Source of the DNA: Cloeon dipterum
Lineage: Eukaryota > Arthropoda > Insecta > Ephemeroptera > Baetidae
Length of the DNA stretch: 64,000 bases
Direction of reading: 5' to 3'
Assembly: GCF_949628265.1 (NCBI RefSeq)
Contig: NC_088787.1
Coordinates: 9,724,501-9,788,500 of the forward strand
Shown here: piece by piece, positions 37,446-47,245 of the stretch
Layout: each line of letters starts with the position of its first letter
Numbering within the stretch: position 1 is the stretch's first letter
Notes under the pieces: generated by a model
Database searches by the model: none
Told to the model about the DNA's origin: nothing
Seen by the model: only the letters and a program-made list of their open reading frames with translations
Position numbers and translations under genes: made by a program

Positions 37446-38040
37446 TTAAGAAATCACCTTTTAAGCCTCAATCTGTGGCAGAACTTTGATTAATTTATTT
37501 TGCGTCTTTTCTTGCTGTTCCCTGGCAGAATTTTCATTAAGCAAAGGCGACTAATGCTCCTTCAATAAATAAATTTTAATATGTATGAATGACAATTTAG
37601 TTAACTCAAAAAACAGGATTAGGTGTTTGCAGACTGGAAATAATGAAATGAAGAACATGATCGACGGAATTAGAAAAAATACTACATTTTTCTTAGGGGC
37701 AGCAAATCAGGTTTTAAAAGGTCGCAACCACCTTCAACATAGACAAAATCACCTTTTGATGATTTATTTTCTTGCAGTGCAGCATCGTTCCTTTACTGTC
37801 TATGTGTACATGCCAAAAGACAAATAAATAAATTATTATAAATTATAGGCGTTTAAACCATTAAAGTATTGAACAAAAATTAACTTCAGTGAGTCACTTT
37901 CACACACCTGCGATCAGAGGGTTTTTAATTTAATCATCGCGCAGGCTTCGAAACTGGCGGCATATCCAGCGATTGAAGCATTACTTTTTGTATGCCGACG
38001 AGAGTCGTTTTTTTTAAACCTCGTCGCCGCTCCATGCTTT
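37446..38040 (-). pseudogene. Broken 5' part of the C2H2 zinc-finger gene
   Basis: On the minus strand this copies exons 1-4 and introns of the intact zinc-finger gene at 48800-49425. The exon 4 match lies at about 37446-37570, exon 2 at about 37690-37800 and exon 1 at about 37910-38035. The exon 2 copy has an inserted stretch and frameshift. Part of exon 3 is missing. The exon 1 copy has small indels and no ATG in a usable frame. Introns are retained, so this is a DNA-level duplicate and not a retrocopy. No finger-coding exons remain to its left. Confidence 0.8.
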
Positions 38041-38091
38041 TTTATAATGGTTTTTCACATCGCATAAAATTGATGAAATTTAACTGTGGAA

Positions 38092-38300
38092 AGTCTAGAT
38101 GAAGTTTTATTAAAAATTTGTGATACTGAGATTGGAAAAGGCGCTATTAATTTTAATAAAGAGCAAGTAAAACGATATTTTTGGCATTTTAAAATTTTAA
38201 CACCATATATAGACACCAAAGTCAGATTTGCTTAAATTGTTAATCCCTTCAAAGTAATCGCGCAGTATTATATTTTTGATTTTTGAAAAGCATCCCTTTT
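38092..38300 (+). pseudogene. Relic of TRPA exon 1 and intron 1
   Basis: Reads SLDEVLLKICDTEIGKG in frame, matching the end of exon 1 of both painless-like genes (SPDEVLLKICDTKIAKG in gene A). It then matches their intron 1 (for example AAAGTCAGATTTG and TTGTTAATCC). The nine bases holding the last codon and the splice donor are deleted. It is a third, dead TRPA copy fragment. Confidence 0.75.
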
Positions 38301-38390
38301 AAACTGGATATTTGAGCAAATGATCGAAATTCAAAAAGATTTTCTTTAATTTAATGAAAAATTTTCAGATCTGATACTGAGTCTCAGATT

Positions 38391-39080
38391 TCTGCTCACA
38401 TCCATTCGTATTTGTGCTTATAAAACAGGAAGTTCGATTTTGCAGGAATAGAGGGGCCGCAGATTTCATTTGAAGGAATAGCATTGTATGAATTATCAGC
38501 AAATTGTAAAAGTAAATATTAAAATTGTCAGATCAAACACAGCTTCCCCTGAACTTTTGTGCCATAAAAATGCTCGACGGAACTGTGCACTTTTTTAATA
38601 CACCACTAGCTTTGAGGCCAACAGGTGAACAGTCATCAACGCGCATCAAAAAGTAAAATGGTAAGCACGCTCTGATATTACAAATTAGTCAAATTAAGTA
38701 AATCATATGTAAAGCAAATAATGTTTTCTAAAAATTTAGAATTATTAAAGTGATGGGTGCAAACTCGAGGGAAGACACGCATTTCAAATCTTTTTCTCGG
38801 AGGTCTCAGCAGTTCGTAAATTGTTAGGTGGTCGATGGTTTGTTAGATTCAATAAGTTTAGAGCGCTTATCAATTGACCACATCATATTCTCTTGGCAGA
38901 TTTCGATTCGTCTCGTCAATATCTGTTCAACAGCGCATAAAACCTCTTAGGGAAACTATTTGTTGTGGAATAAAATAGTGCTATATTTATACTTAAGGTT
39001 AATTTTAGCTTCAATCGAATCCTTAAGAGAGTAAGTTCATATGTAATGACAACAAGGATTTTCCACTATTTTACAGTGTG
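38391..39080. repeat. Intergenic segment shared with 50825-52260
   Basis: Contains GATCAAACACAGCTTCCCC and flanking sequence in the same order as at 50850-51110, then a shortened repeat D copy (38877-39066). It supports the tandem duplication of the whole zinc-finger/TRPA unit. Confidence 0.75.
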
Positions 39081-39166
39081 GGTGCGTCACCCTGCGGAGA
39101 AAAATAGGCGAATTCCTTTTGGCAGTTGGTTTATTGATGAACTCCATAATTCAGAGATTTAGACTG

Positions 39167-39169
<3 letters not shown>

Positions 39170-39208
<39 letters not shown>
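39170..39208. repeat. (AT)n microsatellite
   Basis: Uninterrupted AT dinucleotide run of roughly 19 units. Confidence 0.9.
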
Positions 39209-39627
39209 CAACAATTATAACTATGCAATTTGCGTGTCAATGATATAACAATAGGTATCACGGTTAATATGGTCTTACCCCGGTATAGTCTAGTCCTAGT
39301 CTTCGGGTCTAACAATTACAAATCAGTATGCGCTTCTCGCTTGAGCGTCTTCTGGCAAGGGAGCGTAAGTATGACATGACCGGTTGCGAGCGAGAGTGAG
39401 CAGTCGGTAAGGAGTATTGCACAGGGTGAAGGAGAAGAGCTTATTATCATATATTAATAGCGACATATATCTCTAGACCGAGATTGGTACAAACTTAGTT
39501 ATTAACGCCAAATGTGCGGGAACTGCTACACCGGCTACACCAGTATTAATCAGTCAGCATGTAAAAAATTCAAAACAACCAAAATTTCGAAGAGAGTTGA
39601 AATTTTCGTTCTCTTGGTGAAACAATG

Positions 39628-40192
39628 CAGGGTCGCAAAAACACCATTTTTCCGATAAAAGCCACCACATTGCAAAAAACTTATATTGCAGGACTTTGTG
39701 CAATTTTGCGCATTTTTCCGAAACACTTGCATTTTTATTATTGAAAATAAAAAATTCACATGATAGATGCCCAAAAATAGGGATTTTTAAAAATCAGTAC
39801 AAATGCCACTGATTTCACCGAAAGACAGAAAATTGTAACACAAAACCGAAATTTCCTAAAATTTCCGACTTTTTTTTAGCACGAAATGTGATCATTTCGA
39901 GGTTAAATTCGGACTAATGTAATAGAAAAACCCAAAATTGGTGTTTTCCAGCTGGTTTTTTGCGCAAAAAACCAGTGGTGCATTTTTTCCAATTGCAAAA
40001 TAGGCAAACCCTGAACCAGTGGCTTTTATACTGATTTTGTTATATCCCCTTTGTTGGTCATGAGAATTTTTTATCTTCAATAAAAATGCATGTGTTCCGG
40101 AATAATGCGCAATATTGCAGAAAAAACGCAAAAAAAGTTTTTTGCCATGTACTGGTTTTTTTCCGGAAAAATGCGAGTTTTTGCGAACCCTG
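39628..40192. mobile_element. Repeat F: MITE with long inverted arms, hAT-like ends
   Basis: Left end CAGGGTCGCAAAAAC and right end GTTTTTGCGAACCCTG are inverted copies, and similarity between the arms continues for about 140-150 bp (for example GCGCATTTTTCCG against CGGAATAATGCGC). No target duplication was clear. A single end of the same family lies at about 46574-46660. Confidence 0.75.
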
Positions 40193-40199
40193 GACCCTG

Positions 40200-40313
40200 G
40201 AAGCAATACGTCTCAGTAGCGGGAAATTTTTCGCAACTTTCAGCAATTAAACGCGAATTTCCTTGTTGCAAGAAAGAGGCAACAATCAATTCGACAGATA
40301 AAATTTGGGTGTA
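40200..40313. repeat. Repeat C fragment
   Basis: Shares AAACGCGAATTTCC-TTGCAAGAAA and the AATTCGAC segment with repeat C at 14521-14710. A second short fragment is at 40690-40770. Confidence 0.65.
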
Positions 40314-40319
40314 AATTAG

Positions 40320-40435
40320 GAGTGCCAGACTTCCAAAGCTAAAACCCGGAGATCCCTATACTCCCCGCGCGTGTTAAATTTTCAGTCCCAAACCCGGAGA
40401 TCTCCGGTCGAAACCCGGAGAGTGGCAGCCCTATG
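40320..40435. repeat. Short element with repeated AACCCGGAGA
   Basis: Three copies of AACCCGGAGA lie within 110 bp, between GAGTGCCAGAC and GTGGCAGCCCTA, which look like degenerate inverted ends. Probably a small MITE remnant. Confidence 0.45.
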
Positions 40436-40689
40436 TAAATAGTAAAAAGTCTCTGTCTCCGCCGACCCATTTTTACATACAATTTTTATTTACTGACAAA
40501 AATTGCTACATTTAAAAATCGATTAGAAGTTTGAAAAATTATGAATCTGGTAAGGGGATGACGGGGGGACTAAACAGGCAGGGACAAGGCTAAAGCTAAC
40601 AGGGACTGGGACGGGACAGGGACGAAGTCGAGAGAAATGGGACAGGGACGGGATCAAAAACTCGTCCCGGGTTCCCCTCTCTAAACCAA

Positions 40690-40770
40690 ATACGCCAAAT
40701 ACAAATTTCTTTGTTGCAAGAAAATCCATACCACAGTTAAAACTTGTGCGTTTGTTGAGCTATGCACAAT
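40690..40770. repeat. Repeat C fragment
   Basis: Shares AAATTTCTTTGTTGCAAGAAA and CGTTTGTTGAGC with the repeat C centre, in the orientation of the 50339-50466 copy. Confidence 0.6.
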
Positions 40771-40777
40771 TTTTCTT

Positions 40778-40796
40778 CCCCCCCCCCCCCCCCCCC
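40778..40796. repeat. Poly-C tract
   Basis: Nineteen consecutive C. Homopolymer length here may be unreliable in the assembly. Confidence 0.85.
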
Positions 40797-41172
40797 ACTG
40801 TAAAAGTTATGCCAACGTCAGATGGAGTTTTTTGGTAGGGGCCCCGGGGTCCTGTAATAGAGCCTCCCCCTCGGAAACAGAGCAGTCATTGAATTTTGGC
40901 ACACTTCTGTGTACAATTAAATTAGAAAAATATGGTCGGGTATTAAAGCCAGCTTAACTACTATGAGCAAATGTTTGGAATTGGCGTATCCACTGGCGGG
41001 CGCACCAGTTTGTTGCTTTTGGGCAGACCCTGGGTTGGGAGCCTCTTCGTTCATCCTCGTAATGTATTATGTGAGCGTGCCCATTCCCCAATTCTGCATT
41101 TTAGACTCTCGAAAACGGTCCATTGAATCTATGAAAATTTTATAAATTTCAATTTGAATATTTATTTTTTAG

Positions 41173-44068
41173 ATGGAGCTGCTAGCGAGGTGTTCTGGAT
41201 ATTCATTGATTGGAATCGAAGAGTTGCTACAAAAAGGCGATGCTGTGAAACTACTTGAAGTTTTAGCGTCCGATGCCAACATGAGTCCAGACGAAGTTTT
41301 GTTGAAAATTTGTGACACTAAGATTGCAAAAGGCGTTAATGTAAGCATTAATTTTAATAGTGATAATTTTGGCCTTATAATATATTTAAAACTTTATCAT
41401 TATAGATATCAAAGTCAGATTTGGTTAATTGTAAATACCTTAAAAGTATAATATAGATGATATTTTCAATTATAAAAAGCTCCTTTGAATAGAGTAATGT
41501 CTGTCAAAAATTGTAATATTTGTATATATGCATATGTTTCAGGAACAAACGAGATGCTATTTTGCGAAAGAAATTCTGAACACATACAATGCACATGGGA
41601 AAAAGCCAATTTTCAAAGCAGCTGAACAGGGACAACACCAGTTGATAGAAACACTTGCAACCCACGCCAAACACGCCGCAGATCTCACCGTTGTCTCTTG
41701 TGATGGCGAAACAGTGATCACAGCCGTGGTTCGCTGGGCAGCAGACAAAAAACGTTCCGGTATGCTAAACGTGGAAAAGGAAGCCCTTGAGAGCATTAAA
41801 ATGCTGGTGGCGAAAAATTGTAACATCAACTTCGTGGACAACACTGGACTTACAGCTATTCGCCTTGCCGCTTTGAATGGGCTGCGGACTTTGGTTGAGT
41901 ATCTACTCTGTGAGAATGGTAACAGCGACGAAGTGATAAGGGGAGAAACGACGAGCGAGCAGATTGGGGATGGGAATCGGAATTCCCTTAACGGCGACAG
42001 CCACATAGGGCATGAGGGAACGTGTAATGATCCTCGGAAGAACCTGGTAGATGCCCTGATGAACAGTGGCTTACCATTAAATTTGAAAGAACAAATATTT
42101 AAAGATTGGCTGGTAAACAACGACCTCGAGCTACTCAAATCCACGCTGAAGGAACCATACAAGGGACTAACGTTGCTTGAAATTGCAGTGTTTAATTATC
42201 TCCCTGAGATGACTCAAGTGCTACTTGAAAAGGGAGCTGATCCCAATCAAGCCCTCATCTTAGCATTGGATGCTGGGGAGACGTTCTTCGACTTGCTCAC
42301 CAAATCAAGTACCCAACTAGATATGTCACCGAAAAATTCATTTGATGCTTCATTAAGCCAAACTTTTCTGCACCGTGCTGTTATGTCTGAGCGTTCTAGC
42401 GTCAAAGTGGTCAAGTACTTATTAGAAGAAAGTGCAACAAATAAATCCATTTCTCAATTAATAAATGCAAGAGACTACCTAGGCATGACGGCTCTTCACC
42501 ACGCTGCGAACCGAAACTTGAACGACGTAGTAGAAGTACTTCTGCAATTCAATGCGAAGCTTTTCGTTAAGGATAATTTCAACCAGCCTGCATTCCTTGA
42601 TCTGGAACCAGAGGCAGTAGAAGAACATCTTAACAAGCAAATTGAACAGACAACGTCCCAGAGTTTTAAAGAAAGCAGCATAAAATTTGACTTTGATGTC
42701 TTTTTAAATCATCGATGTCAGCGCAACCAACAAGCAAGAGAGAAGAATGCGTGTACTATAGAGATGGAACCGTTAGGTAACTGCGAAAAGGAACCTGAAG
42801 AAAACAGCGAAACAATATCTGACGAGGATTACTGCGAAATGGAACCATTCATGATGCTGGCTGAATCTTCAACCCATGAAAGACTACTGCTACACCCACT
42901 AATCAGGGCCTTCCTGCAACTCAAATGGAAAAGAGTGATTTGGATTTACTGGCTGAACTTTATCTTATGCTTTATTCACGGATTAATTTCCTCCCTTTAT
43001 GTTTTCAGCATCTTTGTCAAAAACAGCGGTAGTAATGAAACAAGCAATTCAACAGATAAAACAAATTCACAACTGAATGATCAAGATGATCATTTTTGGT
43101 ACAAGTTAATTGTTGAATATCACTCTACTATCAAGAATGTCAATTTTGTGATAACATTTTTGTTATTCACTAGAGAACTTTGGCAATTAAGGTCATTCAG
43201 AATTACGTATTTTTTAAAACCGGTAAATTGGCTCGATATTATAGTTATCGCAGGCACCTTTACAATTTTATCAACCGACCCAAATGAAATAGACTTTAAA
43301 ACCATAGCTTCCACGCTATTTCTTTTTATCGCCATTGAAATTATGTCTCTCATGAGCCGACACCCGCAACTAGCAACATACATCCATATGTTCTTTCAAG
43401 TGTCAAAGAACTTCTTCAAATTGCTGCTATGGTATTTCTGCTTGATAATTGCCTTCAGTTTCGCTTTTTACATTATTTTTCCTTACTGCGAAAAAGGCGA
43501 TGACTGTAAAGTTTTCTTCAACACGATACCATCTTCTATTTTCAAGACAATAGTCATGGTTACTGGTGAATTTGAGACAGGCAACCTTGGATTCGAACAC
43601 GTTTCTGGCACAGGTCACTTGATTTATATTGCTTTTCTGTTTTTTATCTCCATGATAATGGTTAACTTGTTAAATGGATTAGCCGTTAGTGACACGCAGG
43701 AGATAAAAAGCAACGCAGAACTTATTTTTTGCAAGTCTCAAGTCAAGTTTTTCGCCGATATCGAGTCTTCCCTTTTGTTAAAATTACCTTTTCTAAAGCA
43801 CTGGCTGAGTAAGATCTTCTTGGTCAAAAGGTTCTTATCTACTTCAAACCATACAAACACAATAATAATATACATCCGCAAGGACCTTCCGGTTGATTCT
43901 GGGGAGCGCTCGCCTTTTGAAATAAAAAAATGGAAAAAATGCTACTCAAAAATTGTATCACATGCATTAAAAATCGTGAACAAGAATGAAGAGAACAGCA
44001 AGTTGGATAAACTGTTGTCACGAATGAAGATATTAGAAGTTATGATTGAGAGAAAAAATAATATTTAA
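41173..44068 (+). CDS. Painless-like TRPA cation channel A, complete
   Basis: Two coding exons, 41173-41340 and 41543-44068, give 897 aa. TRPA channels are plasma-membrane, calcium-permeable tetramers; insect painless senses noxious heat and mechanical or chemical stimuli. An ankyrin-repeat N-terminus (about residues 75-400; for example TALHHAANRNLNDVVEVLL and KTLLEIAV-like GLTLLEIAV) leads through an acidic linker to six hydrophobic segments. S1 starts VIWIYWLNFILCF (about 520), S5 is LLLWYFCLIIAFSFAF, the pore loop contains VMVTGEFE (about 725-735), and S6 runs FFISMIMVNLLNGLAVSD (about 755-772). The NLLNGLAVSD string after S6 is what makes me favour painless over pyrexia or TRPA1. A splice acceptor TTTTTTAG directly precedes the ATG, so a non-coding first exon is expected. 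A polyadenylation signal is at 44079. It is paralogous to gene B at 53755-56612. Confidence 0.88.
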
Positions 44069-44078
44069 TAAGTATTGA

Positions 44079-44084
44079 AATAAA
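44079..44084 (+). terminator. Polyadenylation signal of TRPA gene A
   Basis: AATAAA 11 bp after the stop codon, repeated a few bases later. The short distance suggests a very short 3'UTR. Confidence 0.45.
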
Positions 44085-44126
44085 AATAAAATTGAACCAA
44101 AAAACGAATTACAGAGCGGTCGGTTG

Positions 44127-44262
44127 TAATAGCATATATCAAACAATACTTCTGAAATTTTGTCAGACAAGCCAGCTGCCTCAAAACAGGCTGAGCCGCC
44201 AACGCCAGGAAAATATTGGGCTTTTTAAGCCATTTGAGTCAGCTGCCGTGAAGCGGATCCTA
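44127..44262. repeat. Repeat related to 58340-58465
   Basis: Shares ATCAAAC, CTTCTGAAATTTTGTCAGAC and the AGCCAGCTGCC-type segments with 58345-58460. Belongs with the repeat A family internal sequence or a neighbour of it. Confidence 0.6.
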
Positions 44263-44734
44263 CATATTGTTCCTAAAACCTGTAATTGTTATTTAAAAAA
44301 ATTAATTCTATATAATACTGTCCATGATTTCACAATAGAAATTGATTTAAAATTTTAAGTCAAAAACGACAATTTTGAGCAACGAGAATGAGGCCTGGCT
44401 TTATTTATTTCCAATAGAAATTGATTTGTTAAAATTATATAATTTTTAATGGTATTTGTCTTTTTTGGTATAGCGCAAAATAATTATGACCCTTTTGCGC
44501 TAAAAATATTTTTTAAGCAAAATTGTATATTATAAAATATTTACACTACAAATTTTCGATAATCGAGATTCCTCAAAACGACCCCAGAAATCTTTGCTCA
44601 TAATTTCAGGTTATAACACTCCATGAAACATCTTTAACAAAATATATGTAACATTCAGGATGAAGAAATAAAGTCCATAAAATTGACAATTTTATTATTA
44701 TCCTTAAAAGCTCTCGCAAAAACTCGCAAGAAAA

Positions 44735-45420
44735 ATTTTTGATTTCTATAAATATATATACATATATAATAACTCCTAGTTCTACTTTGAAGCTCTTTTT
44801 CTTAAAGGAAACTACACGTTTTGCAATTTGTCGTGAAAGCTCTATTTGATGTGTCAAACCGATGATATCATTTTTACTTTACTCGGCAGTCCCTAAATAG
44901 ATGTTACAGATATATTTTTTCCTTTTTTTTTAAAAAAAAAAAATTTAAGAAAATGGAGATCAAGTAGCGAGAAGTTGAAAGAATATTGAAAACCCTACGA
45001 GGAAAATGAATAACATTTTAATTTTTAAAATCCTGGATCGATGTATGGAAAGAATACAATTATTGTCACGCGTATTAATTAATTAATTAAGGCTCCAATC
45101 TAATTTTTAGCACGGAGAAGAGACAGCAGCGAGGTAGCAGTCGGTGTTTGACTGAAACGCAAGCAGCGTTGGCTGCACTGCGCAGCGCCGTGGAGCCTCG
45201 AGTCGTGGCTTCGACTGCTGCTCCCTTTTAGCCATTCCTCTAGTTTTACCTTTATAATTTTACTGAATCAAACTGCTCTTGTGTAGACTGGTCGGATCCC
45301 AAAGCAAACGAGGCAGCTTTGTTCTACCCACGGCCGCAGAGTTGATCACGTTCAGCATCAGATGCGGGACCTCCGAGAGCATCATCTCGCACTATACTTG
45401 AGAACAGAAAGTAGGGCCGG
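44735..45420 (+). pseudogene. Broken syntrophin copy (intron 3 to exon 5)
   Basis: Matches the intact syntrophin gene from about 34890 to 35750, including intron 3 sequence (CTTAAAGGAAACT), the exon 4 start CACGGAGAAGAGACAGC, the short intron, and exon 5 (ACTGGTCGGATCCCAAAGC). Exon 4 has a Trp-to-stop change (TGG to TAG), an 8-base deletion, and loss of sequence near its end including the donor. Introns are kept, so it arose by DNA duplication, not reverse transcription. It lies between the two TRPA genes, which fits a tandem segmental duplication. Confidence 0.9.
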
Positions 45421-47095
45421 GACTGGTATAAAAATTTTAACCAGGGGAGTCTTAATTTTGGCGGCCCACGAGACCGTATAGTATGGCCACCCACCCCAAG
45501 TGTTAGTGGACAAGCTGAACGGATTGAAAGTGCAGCAAAAAAAGGCTGAAATTTTCTGAGTATATAATAGTGATATTTTAGTTTTCAATGGATTATTTAC
45601 TTCAAAAATTACAAGACCATGACGTTTTAGATTTTTATTTGGTTATTTATTGCACCTCCAAATGATTGTTTATTCTCACACTTGGTCAAAATACATTCAT
45701 GTTATTAAAAAGTCGTCAGATTTATATAAAACATGTGAAAAGGTAGAATACCTGGCAAACATCTTGTTAAAACTTTACCCAGGAGGGCAAAGCCGGTATT
45801 GGCCTAAATCTCGGGTTCAAGCAATGAGAATTGCAAAAAGTACCCACCGTTAGATTGTCTCGACCTGCACTAGCTAGCCAATTATGTAATGTGGTTATGG
45901 GTTGCTTATCCCATCACCTTTCAACCCCATTGCTAAAATTTGCTTAGTAAAAATGTAAGCATGCTTCCATTGGGCTTAAAGTAATTTAAATTATCCGAAA
46001 CTTCTTCTGAATCACCACCTTGCCCCTGCTTTCCAAAAACAGAAAAATGTTTTTATAAATTAAATGCAAAATAATACAAAAAATTTAAGGCTGTGAAATG
46101 TTTTGCTTTTTTAACCTCTACTCTGAGCACTTCCCAGTACTTCAAAGGGGGGGTTGAAGTGCAGCAAATTGTTTTTAGTGCTAAGCTCTAAAAACCCTTC
46201 AGCTTATCAGGCAGGGGAGGTCGAGACGAGTCCAGGTATTTTTTGCCATTCTGTTGGCTAGAACCCGAGATTTTGAGATGCAAAAATAACGAAATACGGA
46301 AAATTCCTATTTTTTTCTAGTTTGGAAGTGGAATTTCTTAAAAACAAAAATTCCATTACTATTAAATTTTATGTAAAATTCAGACTGGTCATGGGAACAG
46401 TTATAAACCAATTTTCTATTTTTCATAATAATTTATTCAATAATATATTTGGGTTTTTTTCTAATTATTTGAACATTAAACCATGCCTTTTTTACTTCAT
46501 TTTCAAAGTGTTTGTTTTTTTTCTGTTGACACATTAATTGGTAACTCATTTACAGTAATTCTAATTTTACTCAGGGTTCGCGGAAAATCCGCATCGCAAA
46601 ATATTTGTTTGGTTTTTCCGAAATTTTGCGCATTTTTACGAATTATGAATATTTTGCATGGATATTAAAGTTTTTTTATGCACATCTTTATACTCAGATG
46701 AAAAAAGGCAACTATATGCTGGGATAAAATCAGACCGTAGTAAAGAAAAAGGTTCGGCTCTGGTTCATTTTAGAACTGATTATATTTTTACATCTGATTT
46801 TACAATATTTTTCATAGTATGTCGACATGTCTACAAAGCTCCAAAAAAGACAGAGGAGCAAGAATACTAATAAGCAATAAATAACTTTAAGTTTTAAGCT
46901 CAAATTAATAGTTAGCCGTTAGAATTTTAGTTGATAACTTAATTTAGGCAAAAGAGGTCCCATTGCCACCAAGACTTTATTAAATAGAGAAAATTTGACT
47001 TGAAATGGAAAATAAATTTACTCCAGGAATAATCACATCATCTCAAAACAGGGCAACACACAAAAAATAGTCTCTCATACATAATAATGGTACTC
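45421..47095. other. Spacer without recognised gene
   Basis: AT-rich. Holds a repeat F end at about 46574-46660. The short ORFs at 45650-45853 and 46322-46537 have no recognisable family features. Confidence 0.4.
46574..46660. repeat. Single end of repeat F
   Basis: Starts CAGGGTTCGCGGAAAAT and contains TTTTCCGAAATTTTGCGC, matching the arms of the element at 39628-40192. Confidence 0.6.
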
Positions 47096-47096
47096 A

Positions 47097-47102
47097 TTTA
47101 TT
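47097..47102 (-). terminator. Polyadenylation signal of the zinc-finger gene
   Basis: AATAAA on the minus strand, about 145 bp past the stop codon. Confidence 0.5.
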
Positions 47103-47245
47103 TAACTCAAAATGCTTACAAGCACTAGCAAAAAGTTTAATCATTTTTTTTTTAATTTTTCCCATTCACTATAATTTACATCCCTCCAGTTTGATTGAAT
47201 TTTAAGAATAACTATTTTAATCATATTGTATTTCAATTGTTTTTT

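Noticed and set aside
40778..40796. Poly-C run as a functional site
   Set aside because: A pure homopolymer in a repeat-rich spacer; length is error-prone in assemblies and no function can be argued.
41557..42162. 201-codon minus-strand ORF
   Set aside because: Antisense shadow of the TRPA gene A ankyrin region.
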